Part shown: in pieces, positions 1-10,244 of the stretch
Numbering within the stretch: position 1 is the stretch's first letter
How the letters are laid out: each line of letters starts with the position of its first letter
Assembly (NCBI GenBank): GCA_010015655.1
Contig: ML976766.1
Coordinates: 62,001 to 126,000 of the forward strand
Length of the DNA: 64,000 nt
Direction of reading: 5' to 3'
Origin: Bimuria novae-zelandiae CBS 107.79
Taxonomy: Eukaryota > Ascomycota > Dothideomycetes > Pleosporales > Didymosphaeriaceae
Position numbers and translations under genes: made by a program
Notes under the pieces: generated by a model
What the model saw: the letters and a program-made list of their open reading frames with translations, nothing else
Database searches by the model: none
What the model was told of the DNA's origin: nothing

Positions 1-1174
1 TCGGCGTGTTAAGGTGACGCTATGTGAGAATCCGGTATTTGGCTATTTATGCCGCTGAGCTCTGCTCCTGTACGAGCACTCAAGTGCCCGCGGTTTCCAG
101 AGCAGAAATTACCACTATGGGTTCGGGTTTTCTTTTATCATCCTCGACGACTGGAACGGATCATGCGACATTATGTATCCTGTCATTATTTCCTCTATTC
201 GGTGGCCCACGCTACCTAGGTACACCTTCACACGACGACCTTGTCGCATCATCGATTTCCACTGCACGTGTGCCTACGCGCACGTGCGATGAATGCCTGG
301 AGACGGACCCTCTTTTCGGACAGCCTCTTGTTGGAAGGTACATGAGCGAACACTTAGTTAGAAACGGTACCTGAGCAATTAATCTCACATAAACTTACGC
401 TCTCAACCGTGAATCTGTTTCCCTTTTTTTAAACATGCAGACTTTCACGCGCAATAATCTGCCACACTTCTCTGAAATCTACCACCGCCCATTTAGGGTG
501 TCTTTAACGCGAGTTGCTACTGTTTTCAAAGTTACTATTGTTGTTCCTCACCCCATCGTATCTGCACAATTGCGCGTCTAACTACCGTAGGTACGTGCAC
601 TTACTGACCTATTAGCTTGGAGCTGTTTTTGGAAAATACCATATATTGTATTTCACCATGTCTATCTATAGATGCTCCATCCAGATGAATCTGAACAAAA
701 TCCATCGCGATACTGAGCACTGCAGATTTCTCTTTATTAAGGTACCTTACAGGCTGCTAGAACGCATATGCCTAGTTATAAGGGCTGTAAATCCTATGCT
801 GGCTGCGTCGATCTTATAAATACCTAGTTATTATCTGAGGGTTACGCTTGGGCATTAGACCTTTAAGTCCCAGGTTCTACGAGTTTAGCAATAGCGAGCA
901 GGGCACCAACCTAAATGCGCCAAGAGAATGAGGATATGACCCAGGATTGTGTGATATCGCGACTACGCGGAAACATGGAATCGAAAATCCAAAGCACAGT
1001 TGAGAGCGCGATGGGAAGTGGAAAAACTGAATAGGTTCAACAGATATAATCTATACAGAAAAGGGTATACAATAGAATAGCGCCAATACAAATCCGCTCA
1101 AAATAACACCAGGCGCCCTAACCCCTCCTAGATACTAATACACAACCACACCCACACCTCCCAAACGAACATCC
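1..1174. other. Region without a supported gene
   Basis: One open frame of 116 codons (24-374, +) shows no recognisable domain and no convincing start context. The rest is mixed-composition sequence with scattered stops. I see no RNA gene or repeat here. Its right part is the 3' flank of the ESA1-type gene. Confidence 0.5.
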
Positions 1175-2928
1175 TCACCAATTCCACGTCCGACTCGCGG
1201 CCGAGAAAACCGGCGGCTTCCACTGCAACCTCTCAGGATCAATACTCCTCTTCCCCTTAATCTTCTCCTTCGCCTTCTGCCGATCCCTCGTCTCCATAAC
1301 CGCATTCGTCAACACCACAACATGCCCATTCTTACTGTACCTCAGCATATTCAAATTCTGCAGCGTGTGCAGCACGTCATTCGTCGTCATCGCCGACTGC
1401 GCACCCAGATCCTCGATGTTCGCCTCCGCGCGGCCGTCCATGAGCAAGTCGACGATGATCTCCTGCCAATACGCGCGGTAGCCCAGGAGTCCGAGATCGG
1501 AAAGGGGTTTCTCGGGCGATCCGAGCTTGCCCTCGCGCTTGGACAGCAAGTAGGAGAAGTCGATGAGCAGCTTGCCGAAGCCTTTGCGCTGGTACTGCGG
1601 GAGGGTGAGGATACACGCTACGTTGTAACCTTCAGCGGACTCTTTCTCTTTGGAGAAGTACCCGACGAGGTGGCACCCATGCTCGTCGCGCGTGCACATG
1701 CAGTAGAAGAGGAAGGGATCGACGTCGTAGTACAGCGTCTTGTGGTCCAGGAAGAGTTTCGACAGCAGGCACAGATTGCGACACCACGTGCGCTGGCGGC
1801 GCCCGTCGATCTCGAAGAACGAGACGTAGTCGTCGCGGTAGATTTCGTTGCCAGGCGGGTGCAGCAGCGTGCATTTGGAGCGGTGCCGCTCGAACTGCGT
1901 GACGTCGCCGTAGTAGCCGAGGCAGAACTCGCAGATGTAGACCATATCGACGTCGACGAAGTCGATCGGGTAGGGCGAGAAGTACCATGGCTCGATTTCG
2001 TGGCGGCCCATTTGGATCTTCTCGATGTTGCGGACGCGGGCGATTTCCGTTTGGTTTTGCGTCATGGAGCCTGAGGTGCGTAGCTTTTCGATCTCGTCTT
2101 CGCGGGAGTAGGCTTGGTCGGGGACGGCTTTGGCAGCGGCCGCGGCGTCCTGCACGTCGACGAGGTCCATCTCTTCATCTTCAGGCTTGGGCGTTGTGCC
2201 ATCGGTGATCTCGGTTGTGACGAGTAACTCCTGGTTCTCTTTGCCGCTGGCTTTGGTTGGACGTGCTGCTTTTCCAGGGACATTGTTGCTGGAGGTTTCG
2301 GATGCGATGGAGAGTTCGCGGTCGAGTTTGCTCCGAGACCGCTTGAGATTCCTTTGGTCGGCCTTGGAAGCCTTGTCGTTCTTAGCGGAGGAAGACTTCT
2401 TCTTGTCTGGCTTCTCGGGAGCTGGCCATTCGACTTCGCGGGTGAGGTCGATGCGCTCTGCGTTGACCCATTCGTCGAGACGCTTGTTGAACTCTTCATA
2501 GTGGACGTAGAACTTTGGCTCGCCACGCCTGGTTTGAATCATGAGGATCTCGGCTTTGCGCTTCTCGCCATCCTGGGAGGTGTCAGATGATGAACGGTAT
2601 AGGCAGGAAGAATTATTTCATTAAGCGAGAATGAGGTAGAGATCCAGATATCATTGTAACTAGAAGGTAACGAAAATGGAGCATTTCCATAGGCATGATG
2701 GTTGCGCATGATGTTCGCGATGTGTGGGCCTAGGCGGCACCAGCGCGCGTTTGCACTCACCTTGTCAACGAAGGCCTTCACGCCCACCCTGCAACAAACG
2801 CATCAGCACTCATCGGCGGAATTTATGCAGCGGTGTCGCACATACCTCAGCTGCGCCAGCGTGGCAAAGCCTATTTCCACCGGCACCGGCGTACCGGAGG
2901 GCTCGTGGGAATTTTCGCGAGGCGCCAT
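1175..2928 (-). CDS. esa1: MYST-family histone acetyltransferase, ESA1 type (NuA4 catalytic subunit)
   Basis: Predicted catalytic subunit of the nuclear NuA4 complex, which acetylates histone H4 and H2A tails using acetyl-CoA. Three exons (2928-2846, 2788-2761, 2572-1175) with GTATG and GTGAG donors give about 502 residues, the usual size for fungal Esa1. The N-terminal chromo-barrel runs across the short exons (GVKAFVDK, then DGEKRKAEI). A low-complexity Lys/Ser linker follows. The MYST zinc finger is visible (CEFC...HRSKC), then the acetyl-CoA loop [20 protein letters not shown], the catalytic Cys region (LFYCMC) and the catalytic Glu in [14 protein letters not shown]. The start ATG lies in GCCATGGCG, a good fungal context. 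It is transcribed away from the REX4-type gene. Family assignment is firm; Esa1 rather than the Sas2 or Sas3 paralogue rests on the chromo-barrel and the C-terminus. Confidence 0.95.
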
Positions 2929-3213
2929 GGCTACGTACAGTCTTTGGCCAAATTATCGCAAATTTTGAGTCGCGTTGTGGCTCGTTGCTGTCGCTTTTGC
3001 CGGAGGCATCCCTTTGTCGCGATGCGATGGCGAAGGTTGGCGGGCACCTGTTCGCGCGCTGGTGGCGGCAGCCTATCAGGTTACCTCATGCGGGGCGCTC
3101 GGGCCCGGAACTCGAACTTTTTGGTGGGAATGCGACGCTTCAAACGCGGCGCTGCAGCTCACGACCCATGAACGAACGGAGACAAACCGCTATGCTGCGC
3201 AGGTGACAATAAA
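2929..3213. promoter_or_regulatory. Shared intergenic promoter between esa1 and rex4
   Basis: The 285 bases between the two divergent start codons must hold both promoters. The stretch is GC-balanced and contains no obvious TATA box. Divergent pairing of a chromatin gene with an rRNA-processing gene suggests co-expression in growing cells, but this is inference. Confidence 0.5.
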
Positions 3214-4269
3214 ATGGCTCCAATCGAACTGTCCAACCTGTCCAGCAATTGGAAGAAGCTGCAGAAGACGCTGCAGGCTTCAAAGTCCACATCTTCCACC
3301 GCTGCACCGGCTCCAGACGCAGGCAAGAGCGCACTGAAGCGAAAGAGGTCTGGAACGACTACAGGAGAGCATGCAAATAAGTCTGTAGGTGGACCAGAGA
3401 AGAAAGTATCATATAAGCAGCGGAAACGGCAAAAGATGGAGGAACCCGCGACAGTCGGCGCCTCGATTAAGCAGCATGACACCAAGACGCTTTCGCGAAG
3501 CGTGTCGATGCCTTCGCTCAAGCACTCGACCCTTCTGTCCTCTTCTAAGAGAGCCGCTGAATCGATATCCGTCCTGACTCCCTCCGCCGACTTCCCCGAC
3601 ATCGAGAACGAAGGCCTCTCTGGGAGGGCACTGCCGGCGAAATACATTGCACTGGACTGCGAGATGGTGGGAATAGGCCCAGAGCCTAAAAAAGACTCTG
3701 CGCTGGCAAGAGTCTCAGTGGTCAACTACCATGGTCACCAAGTGTACGATTCGTACGTGCAGATCCCGGACAAGGTCACCGTCACCGACTACCGCACCGA
3801 AGTGTCAGGCATCGAACCAAGGCACCTTCGGAAGGATGTCGCGCGCCCATTCAAAGAAGTTCAAGATGACCTCAAGGTCCTCCTTGAAGGTCGCATACTG
3901 GTCGGGCACGCCGTGAAGAACGACTTGGATGTGTTGATCCTAAAACACGACAAGCGCTACATACGAGATACTTCCAAATACTCAAAGTTCCGCGAACTCG
4001 CACAGATCCCTGGTCGCACACCGTCTCTCAAGATCCTGGCTGAGAAGCTGCTGGGGGTGGAGATTCAGGTCGGAGCGCACAGCTCGGTCGAGGATGCACG
4101 CGCCACCATGGCGCTGTTCCGCTTGGAGAAGGAAGGTTTCGATGCCGAGGTGAGGGAGCGATATGGACACATCAAAGTCGGAGCCACACGCGTTGACGTG
4201 GAGGTCGGAGGTGGAGAGTCCATCAAGCGGAAGGGCAAGCCTCGGAAAAAGAAGAAGAAAAAGAACTAA
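3214..4269 (+). CDS. rex4: RNA exonuclease 4 (REX4-type DEDDh 3'-5' exonuclease)
   Basis: Predicted nucleolar 3'-5' exoribonuclease involved in pre-rRNA (ITS1) processing. The single exon encodes 351 residues. The N-terminal third is basic and Ser-rich. The exonuclease domain begins near residue 145 with YIALDCEMVG (ExoI, catalytic D and E). It continues through the ALARVSVVN strand, GHAVKNDLDVL (ExoII, second Asp) and HSSVEDARATMALF (ExoIII, catalytic His and Asp), so all DEDDh residues are present. The extreme C-terminus, KGKPRKKKKKKN, is a likely nuclear or nucleolar localisation signal. The start is the first ATG after the shared promoter with esa1. There is no sign of damage. Confidence 0.93.
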   Translation: MAPIELSNLSSNWKKLQKTLQASKSTSSTAAPAPDAGKSALKRKRSGTTTGEHANKSVGGPEKKVSYKQRKRQKMEEPATVGASIKQHDTKTLSRSVSMPSLKHSTLLSSSKRAAESISVLTPSADFPDIENEGLSGRALPAKYIALDCEMVGIGPEPKKDSALARVSVVNYHGHQVYDSYVQIPDKVTVTDYRTEVSGIEPRHLRKDVARPFKEVQDDLKVLLEGRILVGHAVKNDLDVLILKHDKRYIRDTSKYSKFRELAQIPGRTPSLKILAEKLLGVEIQVGAHSSVEDARATMALFRLEKEGFDAEVRERYGHIKVGATRVDVEVGGGESIKRKGKPRKKKKKKN

Positions 4270-5009
4270 GAGTAGGCCTAAGTCTTTGATATGGTTGTGC
4301 ATACGAAGGATTGTATATATGGACTCAGGAAGCATGGTGCTCCAGATAACATGTATCGACTACGGGACGATACGGTCGCCCTATGTTGATAATGATTTCT
4401 ACCGATACCCAGCGAGTGTAAGCAAAAAAAAAAAAAATAGTTTACATTCAAGCATCAAGGTCAAAGTGATCTGCGTTCGCGTGCACTTTCAATGAGGAAC
4501 GTGCACTCGGGTGTCACAGCATATGAGCCGCTTATGACCGCCTGCAGATAGACGGCTAACGCCCTGCAACATCGTCTATCCTGGTACTCCATCGCAACCT
4601 CTTCGAAGACATTTTTACCATTTCTCTTCAAGTGCGCAATAATTTGTTAACTAATCAGCGCAACGGCGATGGATCAGGCCATACCTCGGCGGTATTCCGC
4701 AAAGAAAAGCACCGCACTTGGACTTAAGCCCAGAGCCCTTCACACTACCCTCCTCTACGTCCGGTTCCTACTGATGCGAGTCGTTACTTCCCGACGTTTC
4801 GCGGGACTTTTGCACATTGTCCCCCACCAAATGAGGGCCAGGTGGCCATGGTGGAAGCGCCGGGTCGACGGCGCGTCAAGGACGTCATACGACGTATAAA
4901 GAGTTGAGGGTACCTCAACGACATGCGCAAATTGGCCCTCCACCTCTGCTGTCATACAAAAGGAACCGTTCACCAGCAATTGGAATTTAACCAATTCAAT
5001 TGAATCAAC
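4270..5009. other. Intergenic region
   Basis: Contains a run of about 14 A at 4423-4436 and no recognisable gene. The right half is the upstream region of the aldo-keto reductase exon remnant. Confidence 0.5.
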
Positions 5010-5222
5010 ATGTCTCTTTTCGCTGGACCACCAAAGGCGAAGAGCTTGCTAGACTATCACCGTGTGCTGTCTCCCAACGCGGGCGTAAGAGTCTCGCCGC
5101 TATGCCTGGGATCCATGAACTTTGGCAATGCATGGGAGCAGTCCATGGGGAAGTGCGATAAGAAGACGACCTTTGAGATTCTGGACTTCTTCTACGAGCA
5201 AGGAGGAAACTTCATTGACACG
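5010..5222 (+). pseudogene. Aldo-keto reductase (aryl-alcohol dehydrogenase type), orphan first exon
   Basis: Encodes the N-terminal 71 or so residues of an AAD14-like aldo-keto reductase: GVRVSPLCLGSMNFGNAW, then FEILDFFYEQGGNFIDT, which is the cofactor-pocket Asp strand of the family. The open frame reaches a perfect-looking donor (GTACGT at 5223). The expected second exon, with the catalytic Tyr and Lys-His tetrad, does not follow. The sequence passes within about 220 bases into the POP4 gene. This looks like a gene truncated by rearrangement, with exon 1 and its intron edge left behind. It could still be transcribed as a leader into POP4. Family recognition is strong; the history is inferred. 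Confidence 0.8.
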
Positions 5223-5445
5223 TACGTACCATCTCGCATCCCCCATCTCGATGCTTTGTATCAACTTCCACCTCTTATGTACCTACTCCTTCAAGCAGCG
5301 TGTAGTAATCGGACGTGGAAGCCGACAGCCGCTAACCTAAAATGGTAACGCTCGTTCACTTTCCCACGAGCCAACGGTTCACGAAGCGCAAAACCTCCAC
5401 ATACGCCCCCACCTCTGCATCGACTCCCAGAAACAATTTCCCACC

Positions 5446-6141
5446 ATGGCCACCGAGCCGGATGCCTTCCCCAAGGCCCTCCTCGCGCGCGCCCACCCTC
5501 CCGCCGTCGCAGAAGCCCTTTACACCGAACGCGTCGTCAAGCGCCCCCTCTATATCCGCGCTACCAGCCCGCAGCCCTCGGCCCGCGCGACGCGCCGCAA
5601 AGAGCTCAACGCACGCAAAGAGAAGGCGCGCGCTCGCTCCACGCTGAAACCGCGCCCGCTGTCCGCAGCCAAGAAGCGCGCCCTCGGGCTCCTCGAGATA
5701 CCCAAGGCGCAGCAAAAGTATGAGATCTACGAAGGCCTGCACAAGCTCTGGGCAGGCTACATGGCGGAAATCCTCGGCCTAAACGGAGACGGTGCGAAGG
5801 CGTTCGTCACGCCTGGCAGTTCGGGGCAGCAGCTTGCGAGCGCGGATATGCACGGTGCGGTTATGGAGATTGTAAGGAGTCGGTGTCCGTCGCGCGTGGG
5901 GCTCAAGGGCATTGTTGTGCGGGACACGAAGTTTACAATTGAGCTTATTACGGAGAAGAATAGGGTTAAGGCGGTGCCGAAGGAGCATACGGTGTTTCGG
6001 TTTGAGGTGCCTGTACCGGGGAAGGAGGACGGGGACGAGAAGAGGCCGTTGGTGTTCGAGATTTTGGGGGAGCAGTTTCAGACGAGGGGGCCGGAGAGGG
6101 CGAATAGGAAGTTTAGGATGCATTATCAGCCTGATTTGTGA
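5446..6141 (+). CDS. pop4: Ribonuclease P/MRP protein subunit POP4 (Rpp29)
   Basis: Predicted protein subunit shared by nuclear RNase P (tRNA 5' processing) and RNase MRP (rRNA processing). The single exon encodes 231 residues, and the start has an ideal context (CCACCATGG). The Arg/Lys-rich N-terminal half contains ARATRRKELNARKEKARARS. The C-terminal half carries the Rpp29 Sm-like barrel: ADMHGAVMEIVRSRCPSRVG, then GIVVRDTKFTIELITEKN and EHTVFRFEVP, ending in a typical basic tail. Codon use and GC drop a little toward the 3' end. It converges on the DyP peroxidase gene, with 131 bases between the stop codons. Confidence 0.92.
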   Translation: MATEPDAFPKALLARAHPPAVAEALYTERVVKRPLYIRATSPQPSARATRRKELNARKEKARARSTLKPRPLSAAKKRALGLLEIPKAQQKYEIYEGLHKLWAGYMAEILGLNGDGAKAFVTPGSSGQQLASADMHGAVMEIVRSRCPSRVGLKGIVVRDTKFTIELITEKNRVKAVPKEHTVFRFEVPVPGKEDGDEKRPLVFEILGEQFQTRGPERANRKFRMHYQPDL

Positions 6142-6272
6142 GCACTGGATAAGAGGAAGGCTAGCAGGTTGAAAGGCACGTCGGTATTTGCATGAAAGAG
6201 AGGGTATGGATTGTACAGCTATGGAAAGAGCCAACACAGAATGTCGTCCGTTAGAGGGCTGATTTAAAGCAC

Positions 6273-8199
6273 CTATTGCGTGGGTGTGGGCTCCGGCTGG
6301 CCAGCAAGCACCGTTCTCAACGCCTTGATCGACGGCGAGAAGAAGTACTCCCCGCCCTTCGACTGCACCCACTGCCGTTCCAATGGCAGTGACTCGTCCG
6401 TCGCATCATCGTTATGGCCCGTCATCGCCCTTACCTCGCCATGGACCTGGCCGATAATGGGATCGAACCCAGGCTGGAAGTTCTCGACACCGGGATTTTT
6501 GGGGAACGGGAAGGCGGGGTTGTTGGCCCACGCTGTACGCAACATTCGTCAGCATCCATCCCCTTATTCGGAACGGTGGGAAAGAGAAGGCACCGTAGGC
6601 TTACCTTTCTGCAGGAAACTGAATCCTTGTTGCAGGTCGGACTGATAGGACACAAAGTACAGACCACGCTCGTACTTGGTACGCTTGGTAAGCTTCTCCT
6701 CGGTCGTGACTTCGGGGCCGAACGGGATGCCGCGGCGCAAGATCAGGTGCGGGTCTACAGTTGCCTCTGACGGCCCGAACTTGAGAAGATCTTTGCGTGG
6801 GTTCATCTTGCGGATGTGCGCGGCAAAGGGACACATCTCCTGGGAGTCTGGGTTGAACTTGAACTTGTTGTTGCGTAGGGGGTCGTCTGCGAGCTCCTTG
6901 TCGTCGGCGAGCGGCGTGATGCGGAGGGGCGCACCGCTCTTCCAGCGGCCGACCATGCGGGCGCCGAGGATGTCGGCGGGGTTTGGCGCATCCGGGAAGT
7001 CGTCTTCGATGGGCTTGGAGTTGTCGACTAGGAACCTGATATGCGTTAGCGATGCTATGGTCAAACAACCTCGTTGTACTCACTTGTCGAACTCGGGCAC
7101 GAATTGCGGGAGCTTCCTAAAAGCCAAAAAGCTGCCGTCCTTGGCCCACGGTGCCCGTTTAGGATGGTTTTCAACGTCTTTTCCACGACCGACTAAGGCG
7201 ACACTATATCATTGTCAGCATGCACACGCTCAGGGACACAAGGGAATAATACCCTAGATCGACCAAGGTCTGCCCCGGTAGCGGTTTCTTCCCATCAACA
7301 TCATCCACACCCTTGATCGCCGGCTGCGAAATACCATCTTTGTATCCGAAGCTATACCCCATCAGTGACATGACCTACCACCTCTCTCGTCTCGACTTAC
7401 TGCTCATGACCCTTCTCCTTCCCGGGCCTAACATCGCCCGCCAGCGTCGCCACTTCAGCAATCGACGAAGCATTGTCGACGGTGAAGATGGCCTTGATCG
7501 CATCAAGCTTGTCGTTGACCATGTCGAACGACCCTCCCGTCACGAGGAGCACGCCGTGGATCTCGTGCGTCTGCTGGAGAAATGCTTCGTCCCAGTCAGG
7601 CGTGAATTTTTCCGGCGAGTCGCCGACACCTTTGTCGGCGAGGGCGAAGGCGTCACTTTTCTGGCCGGCGGCGAAGAGGGGTTCGTCGAGGGCGTCGGTG
7701 CCAGCGGGTATCACGCCGAGCTAATACCCTTTGCGTTAGGGAAGTGCTATTAGAATAATTTGAGAAGGCTGGACGTACCTTTACGAGGCCTTTCTGCGAG
7801 AAAGCAATGTTGACGCCTACCACGGGGAGGACATCCCCAGTGATGATCTCACCGAGCTCGTTGGTCGGGGTCGCTATGTGTCCATTGATCCCATTCACCG
7901 CATTTACTCCATTGACACCACTGAGTTTCTGCTGCTTTCGTACCTTGAAGGCGCGGATAGCTTCTTTCTCGCCGGTTGCCTTGTCGGCGGTGGTGATCAG
8001 GGGGGTCAGATTCGGAAGCTGGGACTGGAACGCAGCGGGGTTGGTGATTTGGAAGAAGTAGAAGATCTCGGTTATCTTGGAGAGGCCGATGCTAAGGGAG
8101 GGTTAGCCAACATTTTCATGCAGTTGGTACTGTGTGGTGGACGAACAGGATATCTCCCTGCACGTTGGAGAGCTGAAAGTCTTGGTCTTGGTCTGCCAT
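6273..8199 (-). CDS. DyP-type heme peroxidase
   Basis: Dye-decolorising-peroxidase family enzyme, using H2O2 to oxidise phenolic or dye substrates through a b-type heme. I infer seven exons: 8199-8147, 8091-7779, 7720-7401, 7351-7253, 7203-7084, 7035-6605 and 6532-6273. They join in frame to about 531 residues. The N-terminus LSNVQGDIL and ITEIFYFFQI are typical of the family. The signature GXXDG motif is present as FGYKDGISQP (catalytic Asp), and the conserved CPFAAHIRKMNPR carries the proximal-side residues. No signal peptide is seen (MADQDQDFQ), so the protein is probably intracellular, unlike secreted basidiomycete DyPs. The first donor is a non-standard GTTCGT; all others are ordinary. 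No lesion was found. Confidence 0.9.
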
Positions 8200-8330
8200 G
8201 GTGGAGTGGCACTTTGCTGTAAGGCTTGATGAAACGGGATATGTGTAACGTTGTCCTACAAATGACGAGCTGTCACTGAAGCTAGAAGCGCTTATTACAA
8301 TATCCCTAGGGATGGCGACGTTCGATGCTC

Positions 8331-8338
8331 TTATATAC
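8331..8338 (-). promoter_or_regulatory. Candidate TATA box of the DyP peroxidase gene
   Basis: On the minus strand the sequence reads GAGTATATAAGAGC about 132 bases upstream of the DyP start codon. That is a suitable place for a TATA element of an inducible fungal gene. It is a motif match only. Confidence 0.4.
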
Positions 8339-8345
8339 TCGGCTA

Positions 8346-10244
8346 TGCTTCACAGCCCGCACGGCGTGTCATCAAGCCGACTCTGCATTCACAACCCAGC
8401 TGCACCCAGCTCGTGCTACTCGGTCCTTCAGGCAGACGTCTAGCCCTCCCCTCTCAATATCGTGAGAATGTCATCCCATATCAACCGCACGCCATTCTGC
8501 TCCACCGTACCACTCACCTCCTCTCCTAGCACCAATCACCGCCCCCATAATCGTCATAATCTCATCCAAGCCAAAGAGGCGTCCACCTTAAGTGGCCAAG
8601 TCAGCAAAGCCATGGCTATAAAAGAGGCGTCCAACGCAAAACTCCCCAAGTCTCTTGTGACGTACGTGAGCCGCTATATGGAGAAGATGATTCGTCGCCT
8701 GCGCAGCTCCAGAAGTAACGTTGGGGACCAGAGTTGCGATCGCAGCTGCGGCGAGAACATGTGAGGAGGGGCACCACGGGTGCGGCTGCCTTTTTGCGGC
8801 TGAGACAGATGAACCACAATAATGAGTCAGCTTATGGTCTCCCTCTAGTCTTGCAAAACTACATACACTACCAGAGTATGAAAATAGTATATTCCCCTTC
8901 TATTTGCCTGCTAGATAGGTTAATACTGCTGAGTGGGGGTGCTGGTCTTTAAGTGTGGTCTGTACCATAGGTACGCGATGAAGATGCCAGGACGAGGTCT
9001 AAGAAAGGTTAACGCTAGTGCGCGGAAGGGATCGGGTGGGGCCGAAGCCGTTGGAAAGTTTAGTCGTGCAGTGCAGCTGATCGTATTGCGGGAGGACCGC
9101 ACCGATGGATACGAGGGGAGGGAACGTGTGGAATGCAGAATACGAGCTGAAAGGTATTGGCTGGCTGGGGAGGGGGAAGGCGCCGTTTGGCCCCCGATCG
9201 CGCGCGCTCTTGAGCTTTTTAGTTCCGTGTGAGCGGTGAACGGCTGGGGTTTGTGGTCTGGTGGTTATAGGGTGGAGGGTTGGCATGGGGACTGTGGAGG
9301 GTTGGGGTGCGGTAGATGGGTTGCGGGAAGCGTGAGATGAGGAGGATGAATAGGCTGGAAGAAGCGACTAAGACGACTTACTTGGCGACCATGCAAACAG
9401 AACGTTAAGGTACAGAAATTCACTGTGCAAATACGTGGTGGAGGGAAGATGGAAAAGGTATTTGCTCTGCGCTGCTCGAGCAGCACGCTCCAAGCAGATC
9501 AAAAGATCAAAACTTTTTAAGATACCACTTAACAAGGGGTTATGCGATGAAACGGTATTGGCACACATCTATTGTATGCAGTACTGCGCCGATGAAAATT
9601 TTCTGAGGTTACAAACGTGGAAAGATTCCCGGAAGGAAATCCAGGCGTGGTTCTTATTACTGAACAAACGTGGAAAGTGACGGTCCGCCGCATTGATCGT
9701 TTCTCTGGGTGCCGTATAGTTGAAGCTGGCTATACAATAGTACGTTAGCAATGAAGATTTAGCCCTTGTATCATCTATCCTAGGGTGACTCATTACCTTT
9801 TTCTACGACGTGGAAAGGCGTTCCAGTGGTCAAACAAGCCATATTTGCTCGCACCTACTCTCGTCATACAACTCACCCCTCATCATTCCGTGTATGTACG
9901 CGTCTCCTATGAGTTCCCAATTTTCGCCCCGACGTCGTACATGGAGCGGAGTGCCTCCACCCTTACATATTGCAACAGAATCGCCAATTTGTGATTTGGC
10001 ATCAGCGAGCCCCAGGAAGCCACCTTTCGTCCAGATTAGCCTGCGATTCACCGTGAAGGGCATGGTGCTTCTGAAAATAGGATTTGTGCTCAGGTTGGAC
10101 AGTCTACGTCGGAGTGCCGCTGTTAAAAGGTCATTAAACAGCTGTCCCATAGTAATCTGTTACTGGTGCGCCTATCTACTTTCGCCACCACGCTATGTCA
10201 TCCCACGCACATATATATAGCTACACTCCTTTATAGCTATTCTA
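8346..10244. other. Region without a supported gene
   Basis: Several open frames under about 140 codons occur on both strands, for example 8462-8764 (+, about 100 codons, basic C-terminal part). None shows a domain, a clear start or plausible splice-extended coding. A tail of degraded sequence near 9.4-10.2 kb leads into the HET pseudogene 3' end. Confidence 0.45.

Noticed and set aside
1322..2074. A 250-codon open frame on the plus strand
   Set aside because: It lies wholly antisense to the MYST domain of the esa1 gene, is Val/Arg/Asp-rich from reversed codon use, and has no domain.
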